Positions 37,286 to 45,182 of a stretch of DNA of 64,000 bases are shown piece by piece. Under the pieces are notes generated by a model. That model saw only the letters and a list, made by a program, of their open reading frames with translations. It was not told where the DNA came from and did no database searches. Position 1 is the stretch's first letter. Each line of letters starts with the position of its first letter. The DNA is taken from contig JBLIMV010000012.1 in NCBI GenBank assembly GCA_047638395.1, positions 62,001 to 126,000 on the forward strand, in the 5' to 3' direction. Both the position numbers and the translations under genes were made by a program. Source of the stretch: CAXBCP01 sp047638395 (GTDB lineage Bacteria; Pseudomonadota; Alphaproteobacteria; MPNO01; UBA830).

Positions 37286-37502
37286 ATTTAGAGACACCGG
37301 GGCATTCTCCGTCTGTTTCGGGTTCAGCCGGCAGAATACGGATTTTAGGCGCACCGGCCTGTGTCAAATTAGAGTCCAAGTGCGCCTGCAACTGCCCAAA
37401 TAACGCCGCCGGCCACCGTTTTGAGCGTTAATCATACGTTCTTACTCACCCTCTATGGTTAACAGTCGAAAACTGTGCCCTTTCGGAATAAGCGTGAATT
37501 CA

Positions 37503-38918
37503 ATGACCTTCGAATACGATCTCGTCTGTATCGGCAGCGGGCCCGCCGGCCAACGCGGTGCGGTTCAGGCCGCGAAGCTCGGCAAGCGCGTGGCAATTAT
37601 CGAAAAACAGCGCGCCGTCGGCGGCGTCTGTCTTCACACGGGCACCATTCCAAGCAAAACGTTCCGCGAAGCGGTTCTATCCTTCGCCAATATCGCGAAC
37701 GGGTTCTCGAACGGTGTCTCACCGGACGATCACGCACCAACGAAGACGACGCGCTGCAAACCCAATGCCAGCGAACTGTTCGGGCGGGTCGGGTCGATCG
37801 TTGAAAGCGAAATCACGGTCCAGGACGATCAGCTTTCGCGCAACGACATCGAGGTGATTGAGGGTGCAGCAACCTTCACGGATGCGCACACATTGCGCAT
37901 CAGCACCGCAGACGGCCCTCGCACGATTACCGCCGCCAATATTCTGATTACAGTCGGCACCAAGCCGTCACCGCCGCGCGATTTCGCGATCGACGGCCAG
38001 TTTGTGATTAACAGCGACGATATCTTCAAGGTTAAGGAAATTCCGCGCAGTGTGGTTGTTGTCGGCTGCGGCGTAATCGGAATCGAATACGCATCCATGT
38101 TCGCAGCCCTTGGCGTGAACGTGACCGTCGTCGACGGACGCAAGCGCCCGCTGGAATTTCTCGATAGCGAAATTATCGACGAGCTGGTCCATCAGATGCG
38201 CGACAAGGGCGTTCTGTTCCGCCTTGGCGAAACGGTCGAGGCGGTCGACGTTAAACGCAACGGGCGCAACGTCGTCGTTGTCTCCCTCGCATCGGGCAAG
38301 CGGCTTGCCGCCGATCTTGCCCTGGTCTGCGCCGGGCGCGTCGGCGCGACCGACAGCCTGAACCTCGAATCCGCCGGACTGGAAGCAGACGAGCGCGGGC
38401 GCCTGGTCGTCGATGAAAGTTTCAGAACCGTACAGCCTCATATCTTCGCCGCCGGCGACGTGATCGGTTATCCAAGCCTTGCCGCGACATCATCGGAACA
38501 GGGACGCCTTGCCGCCTGCGCCGCGTTCGGCGTCAATGCAAAGCCGATGTCGAAACATTTCCCGATCGGTGTGTATTCGGTGCCCGAAGTATCGATGGTC
38601 GGCGCCCCCGAACACGAACTGACCGAAAAGAAAATTCCATACGAGACCGGTGTCGCCCGGTTCCGCGAAATCGCACGGGGCCACATCCTTGGCGACAATA
38701 CCGGCTTTCTGAAACTGAACATCCACCGCGACGACCGGCGGTTGCTCGGCGTCCACGCCATCGGTACCGGCGCGACCGAGTTGATCCATATCGGTCAGTG
38801 CGTCTACGCAATGGGTGGCGGGCTCGATTATTTCCTGGAGACCGTGTTCAACTACCCGACCTTGGCAGAATGCTACAAGGTCGCCGCGCTGGACGCCCAT
38901 AACAAGCTGTTGCTTTAG
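37503..38918 (+). CDS. sthA: Soluble pyridine nucleotide transhydrogenase (SthA)
   Basis: SthA is a soluble flavoprotein that transfers hydride between NADPH and NAD+. The 471-residue product has the FAD motif IGSGPAGQRGAVQAAKLG, the modified redox site GGVCLHTGTIPSKT in which only one of the two disulfide cysteines of dihydrolipoamide dehydrogenase remains (second is Thr), the NAD motif GCGVIGIEYASMFAALG, and the dimerisation domain. These mark STH rather than a lipoamide or mercuric reductase. ATG 37503 starts at MTFEYDLVCIGS; GTG 37494 is possible but adds only three residues. Confidence 0.93.
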   Translation: MTFEYDLVCIGSGPAGQRGAVQAAKLGKRVAIIEKQRAVGGVCLHTGTIPSKTFREAVLSFANIANGFSNGVSPDDHAPTKTTRCKPNASELFGRVGSIVESEITVQDDQLSRNDIEVIEGAATFTDAHTLRISTADGPRTITAANILITVGTKPSPPRDFAIDGQFVINSDDIFKVKEIPRSVVVVGCGVIGIEYASMFAALGVNVTVVDGRKRPLEFLDSEIIDELVHQMRDKGVLFRLGETVEAVDVKRNGRNVVVVSLASGKRLAADLALVCAGRVGATDSLNLESAGLEADERGRLVVDESFRTVQPHIFAAGDVIGYPSLAATSSEQGRLAACAAFGVNAKPMSKHFPIGVYSVPEVSMVGAPEHELTEKKIPYETGVARFREIARGHILGDNTGFLKLNIHRDDRRLLGVHAIGTGATELIHIGQCVYAMGGGLDYFLETVFNYPTLAECYKVAALDAHNKLLL

Positions 38919-38939
38919 GGGCCTGCGACAGCCGAGCGC

Positions 38940-39605
38940 CTAAATCCGGGCCCAGCGCTTTTCGATCTCTTCAAGCGATCCATCTTCCCGTAATTCTACC
39001 AGCGCCGCATCGAAATCGCGAAGCAATGACGCATGCGTGCCCTTTGCGACTGCCAGCGCGAGCAAAAGTTTCTGGAATGGCACGTCCGGCAGATTAAAAC
39101 GGCCCGGGTGATCGCGATTGGCCAGATAACACCCGACATGAAAATTCAGCGCCGCAATATCCGCAGCGCCGGTGACCACAGCCTCGAGGGACTCGGCGTA
39201 GGTTGCGACATCCAGGTAAACCAGGTCAGAATATTCACGCTGTAACTGTGCCAAGAGCGGTCCTGCACGTGGTGTTGCAATCCTTTGTCCGGTGGATGGA
39301 CGATCTGCGGACAGAATACCGGGGAAAGCGAACCATGCGGCACCGCTGGTCGAGATCGGTTTCGAGAAATCATACGACGCTGCCCGCTCCGGGGTGGCCG
39401 CCTTGAAAGCGATGGCGTCAATCGTACCCGCACTGATCGCCTTTTCCTGATCGGGCAACGCCACGGGCACGAATTCCGCGACACACCGGACAACGTCGAA
39501 TACGCGGATTAACGATTCGATGATCAACCCCCGGGCCTTACCGTCCTCTGAGAAGGTCAATGGCGCGAAATCCGCCTCGTACCCGACGCGAAGCCGCACG
39601 GTCAT
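38940..39605 (-). CDS. Solute-binding (family 3) protein without a signal peptide
   Basis: The product of about 221 residues matches periplasmic amino-acid/polyol binding proteins: VRLRVGYEADFAPLTFSEDGKARGLIIESLIRVFDVV, TIDAIAFKAATPERAASYDFSKPISTSGAAWF, SDLVYLDVATYAESLEAVVTGAADIAALNF, and the closing SLLRDFDAALVELREDGSLEEIEKRW. No signal peptide is visible from ATG 39605 or in the upstream in-frame leader. It might be cytoplasmic, or a start was misassigned. It is divergent from the CodA-like amidohydrolase, suggesting that it binds the same kind of compound. Confidence 0.75.
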   Translation of the reverse strand: MTVRLRVGYEADFAPLTFSEDGKARGLIIESLIRVFDVVRCVAEFVPVALPDQEKAISAGTIDAIAFKAATPERAASYDFSKPISTSGAAWFAFPGILSADRPSTGQRIATPRAGPLLAQLQREYSDLVYLDVATYAESLEAVVTGAADIAALNFHVGCYLANRDHPGRFNLPDVPFQKLLLALAVAKGTHASLLRDFDAALVELREDGSLEEIEKRWARI

Positions 39606-39775
39606 ATTCTCGTCCGCTGCGCGGCCTGCCGCGGTGTCCGGAGCATCGCCGGGACCCCGCGTCGTCCAGTTCCGGACTGACCCATTTCCCTGATCCTTCA
39701 AGGTGTTGAATTGCGGCCGTAGTCTATAGAATTGCGCCATACAAGCGAACAGACTGACCATGGGATTAGGGACAA

Positions 39776-41101
39776 ATGACCAGCTTCATCGAAATACCGG
39801 ACCGGGACCGTTTCGTGCTTCGAAACGCCACGATACCCGCCTGCCTGATTGATGGCCTGCCCCCAGCCTCCCCCATAGACGCCGATGGCCTGTTCCACAC
39901 CGATCTGAGTGTCGATAACGGCCGGATATCCGGGATATCGCCGGTGGGTCAGGATGATAGCAGCATATCTGAGGTCGACCTCGACGGCAGTATGGTGTGG
40001 CCCTGCTTCGTCGATGTGCACACGCATATCGACAAGGGTCATATCTGGCCGCGCCAGCGCAACCCCAACGGCACGCGCGCGGGGGCCCTGTCATCCACCG
40101 GCGCCGACCGCGCCGCGAACTGGACGGCCGAAGACGTCCGGGCGCGCATGAATTTTTCACTGGAAAGCGCCTATGCGCACGGTACGGCCGCAATCCGCAC
40201 CCATCTCGATTCGACGCCGCCACAGCATAAAATTACATGGCCGGTGGTCAGCGAATTGCGCGATACCTGGGCCGGGCGCATAGACCTGCAGGCCGTATGT
40301 CTGGAACCGATCTGGGGCTATGCCGACCGGGGCTTCGGGGTCGAGATCGCCGATATGATGGTGGAACACGGCGGGATCATGGGCGCTGTCCTCAATGTTC
40401 AGGACGATACCGACGCGCTGCTCGATTTTGTTATCGGTCTCGCCATCGACCGGGGGCTGGAGCTTGATTTCCACGTCGATGAAATGAACGACCCGGCGGC
40501 AAACTCATTTGACCACATCGCCGAAGCACTGATCCGCAACGATTTCGGCAAGCCGGTCAATGTCGGTCATTGCTGCAGCCTTGCCATTCGCCCGCAGGCC
40601 GAGATCGATCACGCGCTCGACCTCGCCGTAAAGGCGAATATGCGCGTCACCAGCCTGCCGATGTGCAACATGTACCTTCAGGACCGCCCCGAGCCCGGCG
40701 CACCGCCCCGCACCCCGCGCTGGCGCGGCGTCACGATCCTCCATGAAATGAAGGCCCGCGGTATTCCAGTGGCAATTTCCAGCGATAACACGCGCGATCC
40801 ATTTTACGCCTATGGCGACCTGGACGGTGCTGAAGTGTTTACCCAGGCCGTCCGCATCGCCCACCTGGATCACCCGGTCGGCGACTGGCCGGCGGCGATC
40901 ACGCGGACACCGGCGGATACCATGGGACTGCCAGATACAGGCCGACTCAAACAAGGTGGCCCCGCCGACATGGTCATCTTCAGCGCCAGAAGCTATTCGG
41001 AGTTTCTGTCGCGCCCGCAACACGACCGCGCAGTCATGCGGGCGGGCGAGGCGATCGATACAACACCGCCCGATTACCGCACACTGGACGGCCGTTACTG
41101 A
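39776..41101 (+). CDS. CodA-like amidohydrolase (cytosine deaminase family)
   Basis: The 441-residue product is a metal-dependent amidohydrolase with FVDVHTHIDKGHIWPR (first metal HxH), ELDFHVDEMNDPAANSFDHIAEAL, VNVGHCCSLA, and PVAISSDNTRDPFYAYGDLD (catalytic Asp). This matches the bacterial cytosine deaminase subgroup, but the exact substrate (cytosine, isoguanine or another cyclic amidine) cannot be fixed. It is divergent from the solute-binding gene across about 170 bp. Nearby Hyu genes make cyclic-amide catabolism a reasonable theme. Confidence 0.85.
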   Translation: MTSFIEIPDRDRFVLRNATIPACLIDGLPPASPIDADGLFHTDLSVDNGRISGISPVGQDDSSISEVDLDGSMVWPCFVDVHTHIDKGHIWPRQRNPNGTRAGALSSTGADRAANWTAEDVRARMNFSLESAYAHGTAAIRTHLDSTPPQHKITWPVVSELRDTWAGRIDLQAVCLEPIWGYADRGFGVEIADMMVEHGGIMGAVLNVQDDTDALLDFVIGLAIDRGLELDFHVDEMNDPAANSFDHIAEALIRNDFGKPVNVGHCCSLAIRPQAEIDHALDLAVKANMRVTSLPMCNMYLQDRPEPGAPPRTPRWRGVTILHEMKARGIPVAISSDNTRDPFYAYGDLDGAEVFTQAVRIAHLDHPVGDWPAAITRTPADTMGLPDTGRLKQGGPADMVIFSARSYSEFLSRPQHDRAVMRAGEAIDTTPPDYRTLDGRY

Positions 41102-41115
41102 CCGTTACCGCTGGA

Positions 41116-41184
41116 GTGGGAATTCTCCCACCCTCAAATTCGCCCCTTTTTTGCCACACCCTTGTCACGCCCATGTCACGCCCG
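41116..41184. repeat. Short hairpin and direct repeat downstream of the amidohydrolase
   Basis: GTGGGA-ATTC-TCCCAC (41116-41131) is a perfect 6-bp hairpin 15 bp after the stop; no T-run follows immediately. TGTCACGCCCA (41163-41173) and TGTCACGCCCG (41174-41184) are tandem 11-bp copies. These could be an operator for the small gene at 41324 or simply structure; no function is assigned. Confidence 0.35.
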
Positions 41185-41323
41185 GGGCTATCCACAGCCT
41201 GTAGGATGAATATCACCGGATCGGGACAGCCCGTCTCACAGATAGAATGGGCCGCGCAGTGAGTACCTGCGGAATATCCGGTGACTTCATCGCGTTATCG
41301 ACACGTTCATCAAAGGGTTGGCA

Positions 41324-41554
41324 ATGGAACAAGTCGAGAAACCCCCGGTATGGGGAAGGCTATTCGTGGCTGGACTGATCTTCGCCGGAATAGGCCTTAC
41401 GGGTGCGAGCATCGTTACGCGCCTGCAGGCGATCGAAAATTACCCGCGCGTCGCCTACGACATTCTGCAGCAATCCTGCGACACGCGGGCGCTCGCCGAT
41501 CCACTGCAAAACGTGAATGCGAGAATCCCCACGATCGAAGAGCGTCCCTGCTGA
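41324..41554 (+). CDS. Small single-pass membrane protein (76 aa)
   Basis: I do not recognise this protein. It has a short cytosolic N-terminus, one hydrophobic helix (LFVAGLIFAGIGLTGASIV) and an extracytoplasmic tail with two cysteines (QQSCDTR and the C-terminal RPC). ATG 41324 follows AAAGGG, a fair ribosome binding site. Codon use fits. A lipoprotein and another unknown gene follow in the same direction after 212 bp, so it may belong with them, but the spacing means this is a guess. Confidence 0.6.
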   Translation: MEQVEKPPVWGRLFVAGLIFAGIGLTGASIVTRLQAIENYPRVAYDILQQSCDTRALADPLQNVNARIPTIEERPC

Positions 41555-41766
41555 TTATCAGAACGCCATACGCGCATACCGGTACCCAAGACCGGACCGA
41601 ACTGTCGAAATTCTGCGCGGTGAAAGGCGGAATGATAGCCGCTTGTCGCCGGATATAACCCTTCCCGCTTATCACGGCTTCCCCCCCTTTTCCTGTTGCG
41701 CTATCGTCTTCGGGCGTCCGGCAGCTGTTCTGAATAAAAACGTCTAAACCCACAGGAGAGAACACC

Positions 41767-42585
41767 GTGCGTCCCATACCCTATACACCGAGGCTCAGCC
41801 GCGTCCTAGCCGCCGCTATCCTGACAATCTCCGTTGCCGCGTGCGGCACCCTGCAGCCTGCAACACCTTATGACCCGGTCATCGAAAAGACCGTCGAGAA
41901 ATTCGACAAGGCGGTCATGCGGTTTGTCGCCGACATGCAGGGTCTGGCGGGAACGCCGAAAGGGACCTATGGCGAAAACGTCGATTTTTACAAAACCTGG
42001 AACATTGAGCTTGGGCACATCAAGAACCGGGCCATTTCGAGCGAAGTCGGCGAGAGCTGCGGGCCCGATGACGACCTGGATTCGGTGATCGCCGGCGGTT
42101 TTACCACGCTGGACGACGCGCTGAAAAAGGGTGATGCCGCACTGGTAAAACCGACCGTCGACACCCTGCGGCCTGCCCTGGACTGGGCCCGCGGCTCGCT
42201 CGCCGAGATCAAAAAAACGGCGCAGGAAAACAACGTCGACCTGTCCGGTTTTGCACCGATCGATGCGCGATACCGGATCCTGGCCGACCGGGCAGATCGA
42301 TGGCAGAACGCCGTGAACCGCATCCGCGGCGCCATGATCAGCGCCAGGCGCCAAGCGACGCTGCCAAAAAGCGCCAGCTTCAATACGGTCAAAGGCGGTT
42401 GCACGACCCAGATGCTGACCTATCTCAACGACCAGTTAGCCGCGATGGAGCGTTTTCACATGGCGCAGCTTAACCTCGGCATCCCGCCACGCCAGGCAGT
42501 CGTGATCCTGATCGGTGTACCGGTGCAGGTAATTCTCAAAGTACAGGAGCGCAAACGTGTGTTGAGCCAACGACGCACTCTCTAA
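41767..42585 (+). CDS. Unrecognised lipoprotein (272 aa)
   Basis: The product starts at GTG 41767 behind the strong ribosome binding site AGGAGAG and has a lipoprotein signal with lipobox VAAC. The mature part is mainly helical: EKTVEKFDKAVMRFVADMQGL, a DDDLDSVIAGGFTTLDDALKKGDAALVKPTVDTLRPALDWARGSLAEIKK segment, and a C-terminal hydrophobic stretch AVVILIGVPVQVIL followed by a basic end. No known family was recognised. Cysteines occur in GESCGPDDD and GGCTTQM. The next gene is 57 bp downstream with its own strong ribosome binding site, so the two form a likely unit. Confidence 0.72.
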   Translation: MRPIPYTPRLSRVLAAAILTISVAACGTLQPATPYDPVIEKTVEKFDKAVMRFVADMQGLAGTPKGTYGENVDFYKTWNIELGHIKNRAISSEVGESCGPDDDLDSVIAGGFTTLDDALKKGDAALVKPTVDTLRPALDWARGSLAEIKKTAQENNVDLSGFAPIDARYRILADRADRWQNAVNRIRGAMISARRQATLPKSASFNTVKGGCTTQMLTYLNDQLAAMERFHMAQLNLGIPPRQAVVILIGVPVQVILKVQERKRVLSQRRTL

Positions 42586-42642
42586 AAGCCCTGCGCCACA
42601 CAGCCCGACATATCGCCTTTCCAATTTCAGGAGACCGAATTC

Positions 42643-43005
42643 ATGCCCAACGACACCACCGCCTCCTTCGACGATCTGTTCGACCTTGTTAAGACCGAAG
42701 CCGTCGGCGCCTTCAATGACGTCCGCATTGGCGTCATGGATACCGCCAAAACCGTGATCATCCACCAGATGCGCCAGATCGCCACCGCCGTCTGGGATGT
42801 CATCGACGGGCTGGCCGAGGGCGATTACACCCCGGGCGGTGCTGCACAGCTGCTCGACATGGCACGCCGCGCGGCAGCAACGGTGATTTCGGGCGCCACT
42901 GAATTACTGTTCACCGAGGTCGAGGCCGCCGTGAACCGGATTTACGACGCGCTCCGCAATTTCCTGTCGGGCGCGATCAACCTGGCGCTGGATTCCATCC
43001 TTTAG
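42643..43005 (+). CDS. Unrecognised helical protein (120 aa) paired with the lipoprotein
   Basis: The product has no signal peptide and seems to be amphipathic helices throughout (FDDLFDLVKTEAVGAFNDVRIGVMDTAKTVIIHQMRQIATAVWDVID, LLDMARRAAATVISGATELLFTEVEAAVNRIYDALRNFLSGAINLAL). AGGAGA lies at the right distance from ATG 42643. I recognise no family. Its TAG stop overlaps the TAA stop of ptrB on the other strand, so the two convergent genes share bases 43003-43004. Confidence 0.65.
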   Translation: MPNDTTASFDDLFDLVKTEAVGAFNDVRIGVMDTAKTVIIHQMRQIATAVWDVIDGLAEGDYTPGGAAQLLDMARRAAATVISGATELLFTEVEAAVNRIYDALRNFLSGAINLALDSIL

Positions 43006-45122
43006 GAAGCGGTTTCTGCCCACCCCGTGACCATCAGCGCAAAACCGTAGGACAACGCGACCTCTTTCAGCCGGTCGAAACGCCCCGATGCACCGCCATG
43101 CCCGGCATCCATGTTCATGTATAACAGGATTTCGCTGTCGCCCGTATTGTGATGGCGCAATTTGGCGGCCCACTTCGCCGGCTCCCAATAAGTCACGCGC
43201 GGATCGGTAAGCCCGCCCGTCGCCAGCACAGCCGGGTATTTCTGATCGGTCACGTTGGTATAGGGGCAATAGGACGCCATGTAGTCGAACGCCGCCGCAT
43301 CACGGATCGGATCGCCCCACTCCACCCATTCGGGGGGTGTCAGTGGCAGGGTCTCGTCGCACATGGTGTTCATCACATCGACAAACGGCACCTCACCGAG
43401 GATTCCGCAGAACAGGTCCGGGCGCATATTGGCCACCGCCCCCATCAGCATGCCGCCCGCACTGCGGCCCTGGGCCACGATCTGCCCCGCCGACGTGAAT
43501 TTTTCGGCGATCAGATGTTCGCCGGCGGCGATAAAATCCAGAAAGGTGTTCTTCTTGGTGTCGAGCTTGCCGTCAAGATGCCAGCCCTGCCCGTTCTCGG
43601 TGCCGCCGCGAATATGGGCGATGGCATAGACAAAACCACGATCCACCAGGCTGAACACATGCGGTGAGAACGACGCCGGCATCGCGAACCCGTAGGAGCC
43701 ATATCCATAAAGCAACATCGGTGCGGAACCATCGACCGGCGTGTCTTTTGCCCGCAACACGGTGACCGGCACCAGCACGCCGTCATGGCTTTTGGCAAAC
43801 ACGCGCCGGCATTCGTATTTATCCGGATCGTGGCCCGACGGAATTTCCTGTTCCTTGCGCAGCGTGCGCGTCCGCGTCGCCATGTCGTAATCGTAGACGC
43901 GCTGCGGCGTGGTCGGCGACGAATAGGAGAAACGCAACATCGTCGTATCGAACTCATAGCCCGGCATCAGGCCCAGGTCATAGGCTTCCTCGTCAAAGCT
44001 GATTTCATGTTCGGCGCCATCGACCAATGAGCGGATCACGATACGGGACAACGCCCGTTCGCGTTCGAGCCGCACGAGAAAACCTTCGAACACGATCATC
44101 GAGCGGATCAGGCATCCCAGCCGGTGGGCCACGATATCGCGCCAGTTCTCCCGGCCGGGAGCATCAATAGGGGCCTCGGCGATCCGGAAATCGACCGCAT
44201 CTGCGGCATTCGTGCGGATCAGCAGCCGCTCGCCATGATCCGACACGTCATAGGTGACACCCGTGTCCCGCGGCACCAGCAAACGGGGCGCGGCAGTCGG
44301 GTCCGCCGCGTCGATCAGGCGGACCTCCGATGTGTCTGCGTGATCATGCGCATCGATAACAACGAAGCGCCCGCTTTCCGTCTTGCCAATGCCGAGGAAG
44401 AACCCGGCATCGGTCTCCTCATAGACAAGCGCATCCTCCGCCGCGGATGTGCCGACGCGGTGCCGCATCACCTTGGACGGGCGGTGATTGTCATCCAGCA
44501 CGGTGTAGAACAGTACCGTTCCATCCGCCGACCAGACCATATCGCCCTGCGCGTTGGGCAGGATATCAGGAAGACCTTCGCCGGAGTCGAGATTGCGGAT
44601 CGTGATCTCGCAATATTCCGACCCGTTCCGGTCAATCGCCGTGGCGAACAATCGATGATCGGCGGTATGCGACGCACCGCCGATGGAAAAGAATGCCCCG
44701 CCATCGGCCTCACGATCCCCGTCGAGCAATACCTGCTCATTCGTGTCGTTTGTGTCTGAGACGGGCCGGCGGCAAAGCACCGGATATTGCCCGCCAGGCA
44801 CAAAGCGGCGGTAATAGGCCCAGTCTCCATCCGGTGCCGGCACCGATGAATCGTCTTCCTTGATGCGCGCTTTGAGTTCCGCGACCAGTTCCTCGCGCAA
44901 GGCGCCGATAGGTGCCAGCGCCGCCTCGGTATAGGCATTCTCTGCATCCAGATGCGCGCGGATTTCCGGCTGCAACACCTCGGGCTCCCGCATCACCTGC
45001 TGCCAGTCAGGATCGCGCAGCCACGCATACGGATCGTCTATTGTCCGCCCGTGGCGCTCGACGAGGTGTTCTTTGCGGGCAGCGACGGGTGCGGGCGGTT
45101 GGGCAGGTGGTGAGGCGGGCAC
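43002..45122 (-). CDS. ptrB: Oligopeptidase B (prolyl oligopeptidase family, S9A)
   Basis: PtrB cleaves short peptides after Lys/Arg in the cytoplasm. The 706-residue product has a beta-propeller N-terminal part and an alpha/beta-hydrolase C-terminal domain. The catalytic serine is S554 in GRSAGGML, the aspartate D640 in GLTDPRV and the histidine H675 in DAGHGGASGR. GSYGFAMPASFSPHVFSLVDRGFVYAIAHIRGGTENGQGWH is the typical segment before the nucleophile. Single gene; stop overlaps the convergent small gene. Confidence 0.93.
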   Translation of the reverse strand: MPASPPAQPPAPVAARKEHLVERHGRTIDDPYAWLRDPDWQQVMREPEVLQPEIRAHLDAENAYTEAALAPIGALREELVAELKARIKEDDSSVPAPDGDWAYYRRFVPGGQYPVLCRRPVSDTNDTNEQVLLDGDREADGGAFFSIGGASHTADHRLFATAIDRNGSEYCEITIRNLDSGEGLPDILPNAQGDMVWSADGTVLFYTVLDDNHRPSKVMRHRVGTSAAEDALVYEETDAGFFLGIGKTESGRFVVIDAHDHADTSEVRLIDAADPTAAPRLLVPRDTGVTYDVSDHGERLLIRTNAADAVDFRIAEAPIDAPGRENWRDIVAHRLGCLIRSMIVFEGFLVRLERERALSRIVIRSLVDGAEHEISFDEEAYDLGLMPGYEFDTTMLRFSYSSPTTPQRVYDYDMATRTRTLRKEQEIPSGHDPDKYECRRVFAKSHDGVLVPVTVLRAKDTPVDGSAPMLLYGYGSYGFAMPASFSPHVFSLVDRGFVYAIAHIRGGTENGQGWHLDGKLDTKKNTFLDFIAAGEHLIAEKFTSAGQIVAQGRSAGGMLMGAVANMRPDLFCGILGEVPFVDVMNTMCDETLPLTPPEWVEWGDPIRDAAAFDYMASYCPYTNVTDQKYPAVLATGGLTDPRVTYWEPAKWAAKLRHHNTGDSEILLYMNMDAGHGGASGRFDRLKEVALSYGFALMVTGWAETAS

Positions 45123-45182
45123 GATTGGTATCTCCTGAGAACGCGATGCGTTGGTTGATTTCGAGAGGAAAACGCAGCGGGC

